This document shows, in pieces, positions 16,223 to 24,289 of a stretch of DNA of 47,098 bases. The position numbers and the translations under genes are program-made. The notes below the pieces were generated by a model, which worked only from the letters and a program-made list of their open reading frames with translations, did not search any database and was not told where the DNA came from. The DNA comes from Pimelobacter sp. (GTDB lineage Bacteria > Actinomycetota > Actinomycetes > Propionibacteriales > Nocardioidaceae). Every line of letters begins with the position of its first letter. Within the stretch, counting starts at the first letter, position 1. The stretch covers positions 1-47,098 of the forward strand of contig NZZG01000156.1 of assembly GCA_002698575.1 (NCBI GenBank), in the 5' to 3' direction.

Positions 16223-18058
16223 CTAGGAGCGGGGGAGCCGCACGATGAACGAGCTGCCCTGTCCGACGCGCGAGGCGACCTCGATGCCGCCCCCGTGCCG
16301 TTGGACCACCCGGCGCACGATCGGGAGGCCGAGCCCGCTTCCCGGCTTCGCCCTGGCCTCCGGGCTCGAGGACCGGTCGAACTCGTCGAAGATCGAGGAC
16401 ATGTCCTCGGGCCTGATCCCCATCCCGGTGTCGGTGCAGCGGAACTCGACGTGCCGGGCGTCCTGCGCGACGCTCAGCGACACCACGTCACCCTCACCGC
16501 TGTACTTGATCGCGTTCGAGACCAGGTTGAGCACCATCCTGTCCAGCTCGGTCCCCTCGCTGCGCACCAGGACACCCGCCTCGACACCGTCGAGGTCGAG
16601 CCGCACGCCCTGACGCCGCGCCCCCTGTGCCTCGAGCGTCGCGACCTCGGTGACGACCTCGGACAGGTCCACCACGACCCGGTCCAGCTCGGCGACGGGC
16701 TCGCGCAACCGGGTCAGGGTGAGCAGGTCGTCGACCAGGGCCTGCATCCGGTCGGCCCCCCGGGCGATCGCCTCGTGCGCGCGGCTCGCCAGGTCCGGCT
16801 CCTCGCGCGCGAGCTCCAGGTTGCCCATCACGACCGACAACGGGTTCTTGAGCTCGTGGATGATCGTGGTGACCACGCGGTTCTTGTACTCGTCGAGCTC
16901 CTCGAGTCGCGCCATCAGCTCCTGCTCGCGGGCGCGCAGCCGCGCCGAGCTGATCACCCGGCCCAGCTCCCGTCCGACGTCGAGGGCGGCCGCTTCCTCG
17001 GCGCCGCTCCAGCCGCCGCCGGTGCGGCGGTTCATCGCGATGTAGCCCAGGCACTGGTCGGCCACCCCCAGGGGCACCAGGACGACCTGGTCGTCACCCA
17101 GGGTCTCCAGCCAGGCCAGCACCGAGGCCAGCACCTCCGGCTCGAGGAGGTCCAGGCCGTCGTCGGCGTTGCACCGCGAGAGCGAGAGGATCCGGTCGGT
17201 CCGCCAGCAGGTCCCGGCCACCTCCTCCACCCCGGCCAGCAGCAGCTCCACGGAGCCGTCGGTGTCGTGGGAGGCCTCCGGGGTGATCGCCGCACGCAGG
17301 TCGATCACCAGGCTGTCGGGGAAGTTCACCGCGCCCCAGGCTCCCCCCGGCTCGGCGAACAGCCGGATCCAGACCTGGGTCGCGCGGAAGCCCGTCTCCA
17401 AGGGCGGCAGCGAGGAGGACAGGATGCGCTCGAGGTCGTCGTGGCTCGCCGCCGTCTGCACGATCGCGTGCGTCGCGGCCGACAGGCGCACCCGCTCGGC
17501 GAGGCGCTCCCGCTCGCGGGCGTGGTAAATGGCCAGCCCGATCTGCACGGCGTACATCTCCAGGATGCTGCAGCGCACCGGGTCGGGGCGTCGTCCGTCG
17601 CGCGGCAGGTCGACGTTGAGGATGCCGAGCAGCTGGCCGTCGGGGGCGCGCAGCGGCGCGTACAGGGCGTCACCGGGCAGCCACGCCTGCGGCTCGTCGA
17701 GCGGGGGCTCCGAGGTCCTCCAGAACGTGAGGGACGGGTCTTGGGCGACGCTGCCCTCGGGCACGAAGGCAAGCTGGCCCCAGACCTCCCCGGCCTCGAC
17801 CTCCGCCAGGATGGCGTCCCGGCTGTTGCGGGTACCGATCAGCTCGTCGTGCGGGGGGCCCAGCACCGTGACCGCCTCGAACTCGTCGCGGTCGGTGAGC
17901 ATGTTGACGGCCACCGCGTCGAACCCGATGACGTCGATGACACCCTGAGCGGCGGTCAGCAGGACGTCGGCGAGGTCGCGCTCGGAGTTGACCAGCATGG
18001 TGATCCGGTGGAGCTCACGCAGCGCCGTGAGCTCCGGCGCCTCGTCCTCACCGTGCAC
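16223..18058 (-). CDS. Soluble GAF-domain sensor histidine kinase
   Basis: The 611-residue product starts with a GAF-like sensory region (about 15-185), a second GAF-like region (about 195-375), a short coiled coil (RAREQELMARLEELDEYK), a HisKA dimerisation domain with phospho-acceptor H401 in IIHELKNPLS, and a HATPase_c domain with N-box LNLVSNAIKYSG, DTGMGI and GSGLGLPIV. No transmembrane segment is visible, so it probably senses a cytoplasmic signal. No response regulator gene is adjacent, making it an orphan kinase here. The start used is GTG 18058 (GGGGGT upstream); the frame stays open into the neighbouring UvrA-like gene, which is not credible. It is divergent from that gene with a 94-bp gap. 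Confidence 0.87.
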   Translation of the reverse strand: MHGEDEAPELTALRELHRITMLVNSERDLADVLLTAAQGVIDVIGFDAVAVNMLTDRDEFEAVTVLGPPHDELIGTRNSRDAILAEVEAGEVWGQLAFVPEGSVAQDPSLTFWRTSEPPLDEPQAWLPGDALYAPLRAPDGQLLGILNVDLPRDGRRPDPVRCSILEMYAVQIGLAIYHARERERLAERVRLSAATHAIVQTAASHDDLERILSSSLPPLETGFRATQVWIRLFAEPGGAWGAVNFPDSLVIDLRAAITPEASHDTDGSVELLLAGVEEVAGTCWRTDRILSLSRCNADDGLDLLEPEVLASVLAWLETLGDDQVVLVPLGVADQCLGYIAMNRRTGGGWSGAEEAAALDVGRELGRVISSARLRAREQELMARLEELDEYKNRVVTTIIHELKNPLSVVMGNLELAREEPDLASRAHEAIARGADRMQALVDDLLTLTRLREPVAELDRVVVDLSEVVTEVATLEAQGARRQGVRLDLDGVEAGVLVRSEGTELDRMVLNLVSNAIKYSGEGDVVSLSVAQDARHVEFRCTDTGMGIRPEDMSSIFDEFDRSSSPEARAKPGSGLGLPIVRRVVQRHGGGIEVASRVGQGSSFIVRLPRS

Positions 18059-18152
18059 GCATGACCCCCAGACCTGGATGTGCGCCGAGGATAGTGCCTC
18101 CTCGGGCACTCGAGCGCATCCGTCCGGTGACGCACGTCGGTACGGTAGGTCC

Positions 18153-20504
18153 GTGCACGCCGCAGACAGCCACGACCTGATCCGCGTGCGGGGCGCGCGG
18201 GAGAACAACCTCAAGGACGTCAGCGTCGAGATCCCCAAGCGCCGGTTGACGGTCTTCACCGGGGTCTCGGGCTCGGGCAAGAGCTCGTTGGTCTTCGGCA
18301 CCATCGCCGCGGAGTCCCAACGGCTCATCAACGAGACCTACAGCGCCTTCGTCCAGGGGTTCATGCCGACCCTGGCACGTCCCGAGGTCGACCTGCTCGA
18401 CGGACTGACGACCGCGATCATCGTCGACCAGGAGCGGCTGGGCTCGCACCCACGTTCGACGGTCGGCACCGTGACCGACACCCACGCGATGCTGCGGATC
18501 CTGTTCAGCCGGCTCGGCGACCCGCAGATCGGTCCCCCCAACGCCTACTCCTTCAACGTGCCGTCGGTGCGCGCCAGCGGAGCGATCACCGTGGACAGGG
18601 GGGAGGGCCGGACGCGCACCGAGAAGGCGACGTTCAACCGGCTGGGCGGGATGTGCTCACGCTGCGAGGGCCGGGGCTCGGTCTCCAACGTCGACCTCAC
18701 CGCGCTCTACGACGACACCCTGTCGCTCAACGAGGGCGCCCTGACGATCCCCGGCTACTCCATGGACGGCTGGCAGGGGCGGATCCTGCGGGGCTGTGGC
18801 TACTTCGACCCCGACAAGCCGATCAAGAAGTTCACCCGGCGCGAGATGCAGGACCTCCTGCACCGGGAGCCGACCAAGATCAAGGTCGACGGCATCAACC
18901 TGACCTACGCCGGGCTGATCCCGCAGATCCACAAGTCGTTCCTCGCCAAGGACCTCGAGGCCATGCAGCCGCACGTCCGCGCCTTCGTGGAGCGGGCGGT
19001 CGTCTTCACCGCGTGTCCGGAGTGCGAGGGCACCCGGCTCAGCACCGAGGCCCGTTCGTCGCGGATCCGCGGGCTCAGCATCGCCGACGTCTGCCAGATG
19101 CAGATCAGCGACCTGGCGTCCTGGGTGCGTGAGCTGGACGAGGCGTCCGTGGCCCCGCTGCTGGCAGCGCTGGGGGAGACCCTCGACTCCTTCGTCGAGA
19201 TCGGCCTGGGCTACCTCTCCCTCGACCGGCCCTCGGGCACGCTGTCGGGGGGAGAAGCACAGCGCACGAAGATGATCCGGCACCTCGGTTCGTCGCTGAC
19301 CGACGTCACCTACGTCTTCGACGAGCCCACGATCGGGCTGCACCCGCACGACATCGACCAGATGAACGGACTGCTGCGCCGGCTGCGCGACAAGGGCAAC
19401 ACGGTGCTGGTGGTCGAGCACAAGCCGGAGACGATCGCGGTCGCCGACCACGTCATCGACCTGGGACCTCGGGCGGGCACCGCCGGCGGAGAGGTGGTCT
19501 TCCAGGGCACCGTCGAGGAGCTGCGGGTCAGCGACACCCTCACCGGGCGGCACCTCGACGACCGGGCATCGCTCAAGGAGTCGGTGCGCACGGCGAGCGC
19601 GGTGCTGCAGGTCCGTGGCGCCGAGGCCCACAACCTGCAGTCGATCGACGTCGACGTCCCCCTGGGCGTGCTCACGGTGGTCACGGGCGTCGCCGGGTCC
19701 GGCAAGTCGACGCTGATCCACGGCTCGGTCTCGGGGCGCGAGGGGGTCGTGGCGGTCGACCAGACGGCCATCAAGGGGTCGCGACGCAGCAACCCTGCGA
19801 CCTACACGGGTCTGCTCGAGCCGATCCGCAAGGCGTTCGCGAAGGAGAACGGCGTCAAGCCGGGACTCTTCAGCGCCAACTCCGACGGCGCGTGCCCGAC
19901 CTGCAACGGAGCGGGGGTCATCTACACCGACCTGGCCATGATGGCCGGCGTGGCCTCGACGTGTGAGGACTGCGAAGGACGCCGCTTCCAGGCAGCCGTC
20001 CTCGAGCTCACCTTCGGCGGCCGCAACATCGCCGAGGTGCTCGCGATGCCCGTCGCCGAGGCCGCGGACTTCTTCGGCGGGGGCGACGGCGCGATCCCCG
20101 CGGCTCATCGGATCCTCCAGCGGCTGGCCGACGTGGGCTTGGGTTATGTCAGTCTGGGTCAGCCGCTGACGACCCTGTCCGGGGGCGAGCGGCAGCGGCT
20201 GCGGCTGGCCACGCACATGGGCGGCAAGGAGAAGATCCTGGTGCTCGACGAGCCCACGACCGGCCTGCACCTGGCCGACGTGGAGCACCTGCTCGGCCTG
20301 CTGGACCGGCTGGTCGACTCGGGGATGTCGGTGATCGTGATCGAGCACCACCAGGCCGTGATGGCGCACGCCGACTGGGTCATCGACCTCGGTCCCGGCG
20401 CCGGCCACGACGGCGGTCGCGTCGTCTTCGAGGGAACGCCCGCCGATCTGGTCGCAGCGGGCTCGACGTTGACCGGCAAGCACCTGGCGGCCTACGTCTC
20501 GTGA
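18153..20504 (+). CDS. UvrA-like twin ABC ATPase
   Basis: The 783-residue product has UvrA organisation: Walker A GVSGSGKSSL at 37-46, zinc-finger CxxC pairs (CSRCEGRG, CPECEGTR), ABC signature LSGGEAQR with Walker B VFDEPTIGLH, then a second ATPase with Walker A GVAGSGKSTL, zinc pairs CPTCNGAG and CEDCEGRR, LSGGERQR and LDEPTTGLH. Housekeeping UvrA is about 950 residues, so this is a shortened paralogue of the class found in actinobacteria, often linked to drug tolerance (DrrC-like) rather than UvrABC repair. Start GTG at 18153 (VHAADSHDLIRVRGA). It is the last core gene before the putative acquired element. Confidence 0.9.
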   Translation: MHAADSHDLIRVRGARENNLKDVSVEIPKRRLTVFTGVSGSGKSSLVFGTIAAESQRLINETYSAFVQGFMPTLARPEVDLLDGLTTAIIVDQERLGSHPRSTVGTVTDTHAMLRILFSRLGDPQIGPPNAYSFNVPSVRASGAITVDRGEGRTRTEKATFNRLGGMCSRCEGRGSVSNVDLTALYDDTLSLNEGALTIPGYSMDGWQGRILRGCGYFDPDKPIKKFTRREMQDLLHREPTKIKVDGINLTYAGLIPQIHKSFLAKDLEAMQPHVRAFVERAVVFTACPECEGTRLSTEARSSRIRGLSIADVCQMQISDLASWVRELDEASVAPLLAALGETLDSFVEIGLGYLSLDRPSGTLSGGEAQRTKMIRHLGSSLTDVTYVFDEPTIGLHPHDIDQMNGLLRRLRDKGNTVLVVEHKPETIAVADHVIDLGPRAGTAGGEVVFQGTVEELRVSDTLTGRHLDDRASLKESVRTASAVLQVRGAEAHNLQSIDVDVPLGVLTVVTGVAGSGKSTLIHGSVSGREGVVAVDQTAIKGSRRSNPATYTGLLEPIRKAFAKENGVKPGLFSANSDGACPTCNGAGVIYTDLAMMAGVASTCEDCEGRRFQAAVLELTFGGRNIAEVLAMPVAEAADFFGGGDGAIPAAHRILQRLADVGLGYVSLGQPLTTLSGGERQRLRLATHMGGKEKILVLDEPTTGLHLADVEHLLGLLDRLVDSGMSVIVIEHHQAVMAHADWVIDLGPGAGHDGGRVVFEGTPADLVAAGSTLTGKHLAAYVS

Positions 20505-20553
20505 GCCCACCGCCCGGGAGCCCCTTCCACAAACTGGCAGGAACGGGAATTCA

Positions 20554-21360
20554 TCAGCCGGGAGTAGCGCCCGGTTCGCGGCATGAGCGTGCGTTACGAA
20601 CCTCGCTCGCGTCCGATTGCTCCTTGTTGTTTGCGCTGAGGTCGCTTGCGTTGAAGCCCATGCTGCACATGACGCCACGGAGGTGGGCGTCGAAGGCGGT
20701 GTCAGTGTTGTCGACGATGCGTCCGAGGTTGCCCCACAGTTCTGCGGAGATGAAGCCGAGGGTGCTGACCCAGCCTGAGATTGCGCCTGCGGCTAGCGCG
20801 GGCGGCACGATGGCGGCCTGGTTGACGAGGATGTCTGCCAGTTCGCCGACACCTTGGTCGGCGGGGACCTGTACGGCAGACAGCTCTACGGCCCCTGCGT
20901 CTGCTGCTTCGGCGTAGGTGACGAACAGCGCGGTGGCGAATCTGGCAGCGGCTTCGGTGGTTTCACCCGGGGGTGCGATGTAGCCGGGGAACGGGGTTCC
21001 GAAAATGAGGGCGAAGTCGCTCGGGTGGGCGAGTGCCCAGGTTCGGAACGTCGACAGCACATTCCGCATCCGGTGGGCCGAGTCGCTGTCGTGTGTGCGA
21101 GCCCTTTCGATGGTGTCGGCGAGGTCGTTGTACGTGTCGACGCACAGCGCGGTGATGAGGTCGGCTTGTGCGGGGAAGTACCGGTAGATGGCCGCTGATG
21201 ACAGGCCCATGTCGCGGGCGACGGCGCGGAGGGACAGTGCACCGGCGCCACCGGTTGCGAGCTGTTCGCGTGACCGGTCTTTGATTTCGGCGATGGTTGC
21301 TTCGCGTCGCTGCTGTTGGCGCGTGGGGCGCTTTGGGGTGGCGGCTTGGGGCGGCGTCAT
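20554..21360 (-). CDS. TetR family transcriptional regulator
   Basis: The 268-residue product has a TetR HTH in residues about 20-70 (REQLATGGAGALSLRAVARD, then MGLSSAAIYRYFPAQADLI), followed by a ligand domain with the segment HPSDFALIFGTPFPGY seen in the WHG-type C-terminal family. The start ATG at 21360 has GGAGGGA upstream; the open frame extends another 108 codons without a credible start. It is the last gene of a four-gene operon whose promoter carries a TetR-style dyad, so it probably represses its own operon. The 12-bp repeat at the left edge of the element overlaps its stop codon. Confidence 0.88.
   Translation of the reverse strand: MTPPQAATPKRPTRQQQRREATIAEIKDRSREQLATGGAGALSLRAVARDMGLSSAAIYRYFPAQADLITALCVDTYNDLADTIERARTHDSDSAHRMRNVLSTFRTWALAHPSDFALIFGTPFPGYIAPPGETTEAAARFATALFVTYAEAADAGAVELSAVQVPADQGVGELADILVNQAAIVPPALAAGAISGWVSTLGFISAELWGNLGRIVDNTDTAFDAHLRGVMCSMGFNASDLSANNKEQSDASEVRNARSCREPGATPG
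20556..20567. repeat. 12-bp direct repeat, left copy
   Basis: AGCCGGGAGTAG occurs here, at the end of the TetR gene and 52 bp after the uvrA-like stop, and again in the same orientation at 27364-27375. Both copies sit near the outer limits of the putative element, which fits a recombination core sequence. Similarity does not extend beyond 12 bp. Confidence 0.4.
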
Positions 21361-21422
21361 CGGTGTCCCTCCTGTTCGTCGCTCATCTTCCCCGACCGGT
21401 CGAGGTGGCAGCGTTTGCGCGG

Positions 21423-21905
21423 TCATCTTTCGAGAGTGAAGTAGATGAGGGTTCGGGAATTGGCGTTCGTTTCGTACCGCATGCGTCCCACGTAGGTTCC
21501 GGCGCCGAGTTCCCACAGGTCGCCGCGGATGGGGCGCACTGCTCGCGGGTTGTCGTCGATGTTGTAGTCGAGGATGAGGACACCGTTGTTGATGTCCTGG
21601 GTGAATCCACCGAAGGCCTTCTGATGGCGGCGTCCGAGCCACAGGTTGGTTCCGGTCCGCTGGGTGAACGACTTGCCGCGCCACACAGGTGCCGACGTGG
21701 CTCCGATGGCGTGGGTGAGTGCTCGACGCAGCACCGGCGGGAGGCCGGAGAGGGCGTCGGCGGCGACGATCGTCCCTCGGTAGGTGCCTTCGATCGGTTC
21801 GGTGACCTGCCGGAGGGTAGCCGCGTACGAGTCGATGTCGGGGACGCTGTAACCGTTGGCGGGAGCAGGGATGCTGCCAGCGGTCAGGGCGGCGTTCTTG
21901 TTCAT
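21423..21905 (-). CDS. Hypothetical protein in cargo operon
   Basis: The 160-residue product is not recognised. It has no signal peptide, no membrane helix and no cysteine. The N-terminal third contains IDSYAATLRQVTEPIEGTYR, the middle has a basic patch (WRGKSFTQRTGTNLWLGRR), and the C-terminal half (GVLILDYNIDDNPRAVRPIR, then GTYVGRMRYE) reads like a beta-rich ligand-binding barrel (inference). The start ATG at 21905 has GAAGGACAC upstream. It lies 17 bp after the GMC oxidoreductase and 62 bp before the TetR gene, so it should be co-transcribed with both and may bind or carry the oxidoreductase substrate. Confidence 0.75.
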   Translation of the reverse strand: MNKNAALTAGSIPAPANGYSVPDIDSYAATLRQVTEPIEGTYRGTIVAADALSGLPPVLRRALTHAIGATSAPVWRGKSFTQRTGTNLWLGRRHQKAFGGFTQDINNGVLILDYNIDDNPRAVRPIRGDLWELGAGTYVGRMRYETNANSRTLIYFTLER

Positions 21906-21922
21906 AGGGTGTCCTTCGGTGG

Positions 21923-23392
21923 TTACGGCTGGGTCATGAGGTCGGCTTGGCGGGCAGCCAGGGCGGCGATGGTGAGCGATGGCGGGATGCCGGGGGCCTT
22001 CTGGAGTACAGCGCCGTCGGCAACGAACAGGCCGGGGTAGTTGTGCACTTGGCCGGCGTGGTCGATGACGTGCCGGATCGGGTCAGATCCCATGGGGAGC
22101 CCACCGACAGGGTGAACGGTGAAGAGCCGGTTGGAGCGCGGCCCAAAGGGGGCGTTCGCCAGGACGCGCTTCGAGTTGTAGCCGCTGCCGATGCGGGTGG
22201 CGTGTTCAGCGATGTTGTCGTACAGGTCTAGGTCGTCGGAGCGCCCCACGTCGCAGTGTAGGTTCCCATCGCGCCATCTCATCTCGGCGGCGATGTGGTC
22301 GGCACCCATGGAGAACAGGACGGTCGACTTCGACAGTCGGCCCCTCAAGGGTCGGGGCAGTGACCGCAGAGGCAACCCGAACTCGCCCGTCAGGTAGGTC
22401 CGTTGACCAACCACCTGCTGGAAGGCGGTGATGGACGGGCCGGTCCCAGACTTGATGTCGTACCCCGAGCCGTAAACGAGGCTGGCGACGTCACCGTTAG
22501 GGGTGAAGTTGCGACCCAACGCGCTGCCGATGAGGGGCAGGGTTTGCTGCGCGTCGCGGGCGGTGAACAGGAGCCGCAACGTCCCGAGTGTTCCCGCAGC
22601 CAGGACGACCCGGTTTGCGGCCACCACGTGTGCTCGACCGGTGTCGAGGTCGCGGTACCGGACCTGCCAGCCACCGTTGTCGTTGGGCGGGGTGATGGCT
22701 TCAACTTCACAGAGCGCCTGAATCGTCGCTCCCGCGTTCGCCGCCTTGCGGAGGTAGGTGTTGTCCATGGACTGTTTGCTCAGGTCGGGGCTACCCAGCA
22801 AGCACGGGTGGTCGGCTGCGCCGCCGTCCGCACCATCAAAGTCGATGGCCAGGTCCGGGTGGGTCACGGTGCCGTCGCCGGTAGCGGCGGCTGCTCGTGT
22901 GAACGCCTCCGCCTTTCGGTGCGGCCGCACGTCCGGGGTCGGATTTAGGACGTGTCGAACCTCGACGATGTAGCGGTCCATGTCGCTTGCGGCCACTTCG
23001 GCGGGATAGGCATCATCGAAGTGGCCGACGGGAGGGGCGACCATCATGTTCGTGTACACCAGCGACCCGCCACCAACGCCCGAGGCGACCATGCAGGACA
23101 GGTTGTTGAACTGATGCAGCTCGTAGAGCCCGTCGGTACGGAACCGGACCGAACGTGAGATTCGGTCAGTCCCGAGACGGACGCCGCGCATCGTGCGGCG
23201 GGCACCGAGGACACCCGTCGGGAAGTTCCGGTGACGGTCCGGGTCGCCCCATGCTCCGGTCGCACCCCACCATGGGCCCCTTTCCAGCACGAGGACCCGC
23301 ATCCCGGCCGTAGCGAGTTTGCTTGCGGTGCTTGCTCCGCCGAACCCGGACCCGACGATCACCGCGTCGAAGTGCGGCATGACTCCGGACAT
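21923..23392 (-). CDS. GMC-type FAD-dependent oxidoreductase (cholesterol-oxidase-like)
   Basis: The 489-residue product has the FAD-binding VIVGSGFGGASTASKLA near the N-terminus with the acidic end LVLERG, a flavin-contact loop ASGVGGGSLVYTN, and the C-terminal GMC segment HPVGGLPMG followed by GLFVADGAVL and PPSLTIAALA. This pattern places it near the cholesterol oxidase / bulky-alcohol GMC group, which oxidise alcohols with FAD. The true substrate cannot be told. Start ATG 23392 or 23380 (MPHFDAVIVG); the stop of the upstream AhpD-like gene is 3 bp away. Confidence 0.85.
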   Translation of the reverse strand: MSGVMPHFDAVIVGSGFGGASTASKLATAGMRVLVLERGPWWGATGAWGDPDRHRNFPTGVLGARRTMRGVRLGTDRISRSVRFRTDGLYELHQFNNLSCMVASGVGGGSLVYTNMMVAPPVGHFDDAYPAEVAASDMDRYIVEVRHVLNPTPDVRPHRKAEAFTRAAAATGDGTVTHPDLAIDFDGADGGAADHPCLLGSPDLSKQSMDNTYLRKAANAGATIQALCEVEAITPPNDNGGWQVRYRDLDTGRAHVVAANRVVLAAGTLGTLRLLFTARDAQQTLPLIGSALGRNFTPNGDVASLVYGSGYDIKSGTGPSITAFQQVVGQRTYLTGEFGLPLRSLPRPLRGRLSKSTVLFSMGADHIAAEMRWRDGNLHCDVGRSDDLDLYDNIAEHATRIGSGYNSKRVLANAPFGPRSNRLFTVHPVGGLPMGSDPIRHVIDHAGQVHNYPGLFVADGAVLQKAPGIPPSLTIAALAARQADLMTQP

Positions 23393-23395
23393 TCG

Positions 23396-24067
23396 TCAGG
23401 CCGCTGCGCGAATGGTCGCGACAGCTTCCTGGAACGCAGTCCGTACGGTTTTCCCGCGCTGGCGGGCCGTGAGGACACCCATCGGGATAGCGCCGAGGAA
23501 GTACCCGCCGCCAATGAGAACCTCGTCCACGAGGCGGCTGCCCGGGACACGGTTGCCCCGCAAACGCCACAAGAGTGCCTCAAGGGTGTTCCCGCAGAGG
23601 TTCATCATGTGCATGCCACGCAGAACGGTGTCGAGGTCGCGCTGCTCCTCCTCGGTGAACCGCTCCTTGAACACAGCGTCGAGTGCCTCATCTGCGGGAC
23701 CGAGGTTGTTCTCTGCGCGCGACGTCGCCCACAGCACGGCAAGCATCGCGTCGTCGTCCATGTCAGGGGTTCGCTCAACGCCGGCGACCGCGCCGAGGAA
23801 GTCCAGGTCCACCCCGGCTTCAAGCGCGTTCTCCTGGTGAATGTAGGTGCAGAAACCGCACGCGTTGACCCTCGCGACGCCCAGCATCACCTGTTCCCGC
23901 ATCTGCGGCGTTACGCGGTGCTCAGAGCCCCAGATCGCCTGCACCTCCTTGCGGCGACCCGACAAGACGGCCGCATCGGTGCGCAGTTGGCCCAGGGTGT
24001 ACTTCCGCTTGCGGAACGCAGTCCCGGAGGACGGACGGGTGAGCGGAATCGTCTTGCTGGCGGACAT
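23396..24067 (-). CDS. AhpD-like / carboxymuconolactone decarboxylase family protein
   Basis: The 223-residue product has the AhpD-type redox motif C-G-F-C with a following histidine (NACGFCTYIHQEN, residues about 69-81) in an all-helical context typical of the CMD family. Members act as thiol peroxidase partners or in small-molecule catabolism. Start ATG at 24067 is preceded by GGAGG; longer frames upstream run through the promoter. It is the first gene of the cargo operon, with the GMC oxidoreductase directly following, suggesting handling of peroxide or a reactive product made by that flavoenzyme (inference). Confidence 0.85.
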   Translation of the reverse strand: MSASKTIPLTRPSSGTAFRKRKYTLGQLRTDAAVLSGRRKEVQAIWGSEHRVTPQMREQVMLGVARVNACGFCTYIHQENALEAGVDLDFLGAVAGVERTPDMDDDAMLAVLWATSRAENNLGPADEALDAVFKERFTEEEQRDLDTVLRGMHMMNLCGNTLEALLWRLRGNRVPGSRLVDEVLIGGGYFLGAIPMGVLTARQRGKTVRTAFQEAVATIRAAA

Positions 24068-24083
24068 GGGAACCTCCGAAAGA

Positions 24084-24127
24084 GTTATCGATGCACGCAA
24101 TGTTATCACCGATAACTTTCTGGTCAA
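24084..24127 (-). promoter_or_regulatory. Cargo operon promoter with overlapping TetR-type operator
   Basis: On the minus strand a -35 TTGACC (24127-24122) and a -10 TAACAT (24105-24100) are separated by 16 bp. Overlapping the spacer and -10 is the dyad GTTATC-ACC-GATAAC (24102-24116), with a further GTTATC half-site at 24084-24089, 18 bp away from its counterpart. This layout is typical of repression by a TetR protein that blocks polymerase, and the operon encodes a TetR. Confidence 0.65.
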
Positions 24128-24200
24128 GGGTGACCCCAGCCACATCCCTGTTGGGCAGTTTCTCTCAGCCCTCCGCTCGCGGCCCACGCGATGGCTGAGC

Positions 24201-24221
24201 CCCGACAGGCCCCTTGTCGGG
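24201..24221. terminator. Small hairpin between recombinase module and cargo operon
   Basis: CCCGACA (24201-24207) and TGTCGGG (24215-24221) form a perfect 7-bp stem with a 7-base loop. It lies downstream of the recombinase module and upstream of the cargo promoter, so it could end transcription of the former. No T-run follows on the minus strand. Confidence 0.35.
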
Positions 24222-24289
24222 CACTAGGGCCACCCGGGCGCTCATCGGCATGAGCTAGCGTTCTACGCGTACCCATCGTCTGCGAGCGC

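Noticed and set aside
16180..16225. tRNA-like D-arm string (GTCCGAGTGG) upstream of the histidine kinase end
   Set aside because: No anticodon stem, T-loop consensus or acceptor pairing follows within tRNA length; treated as chance similarity.
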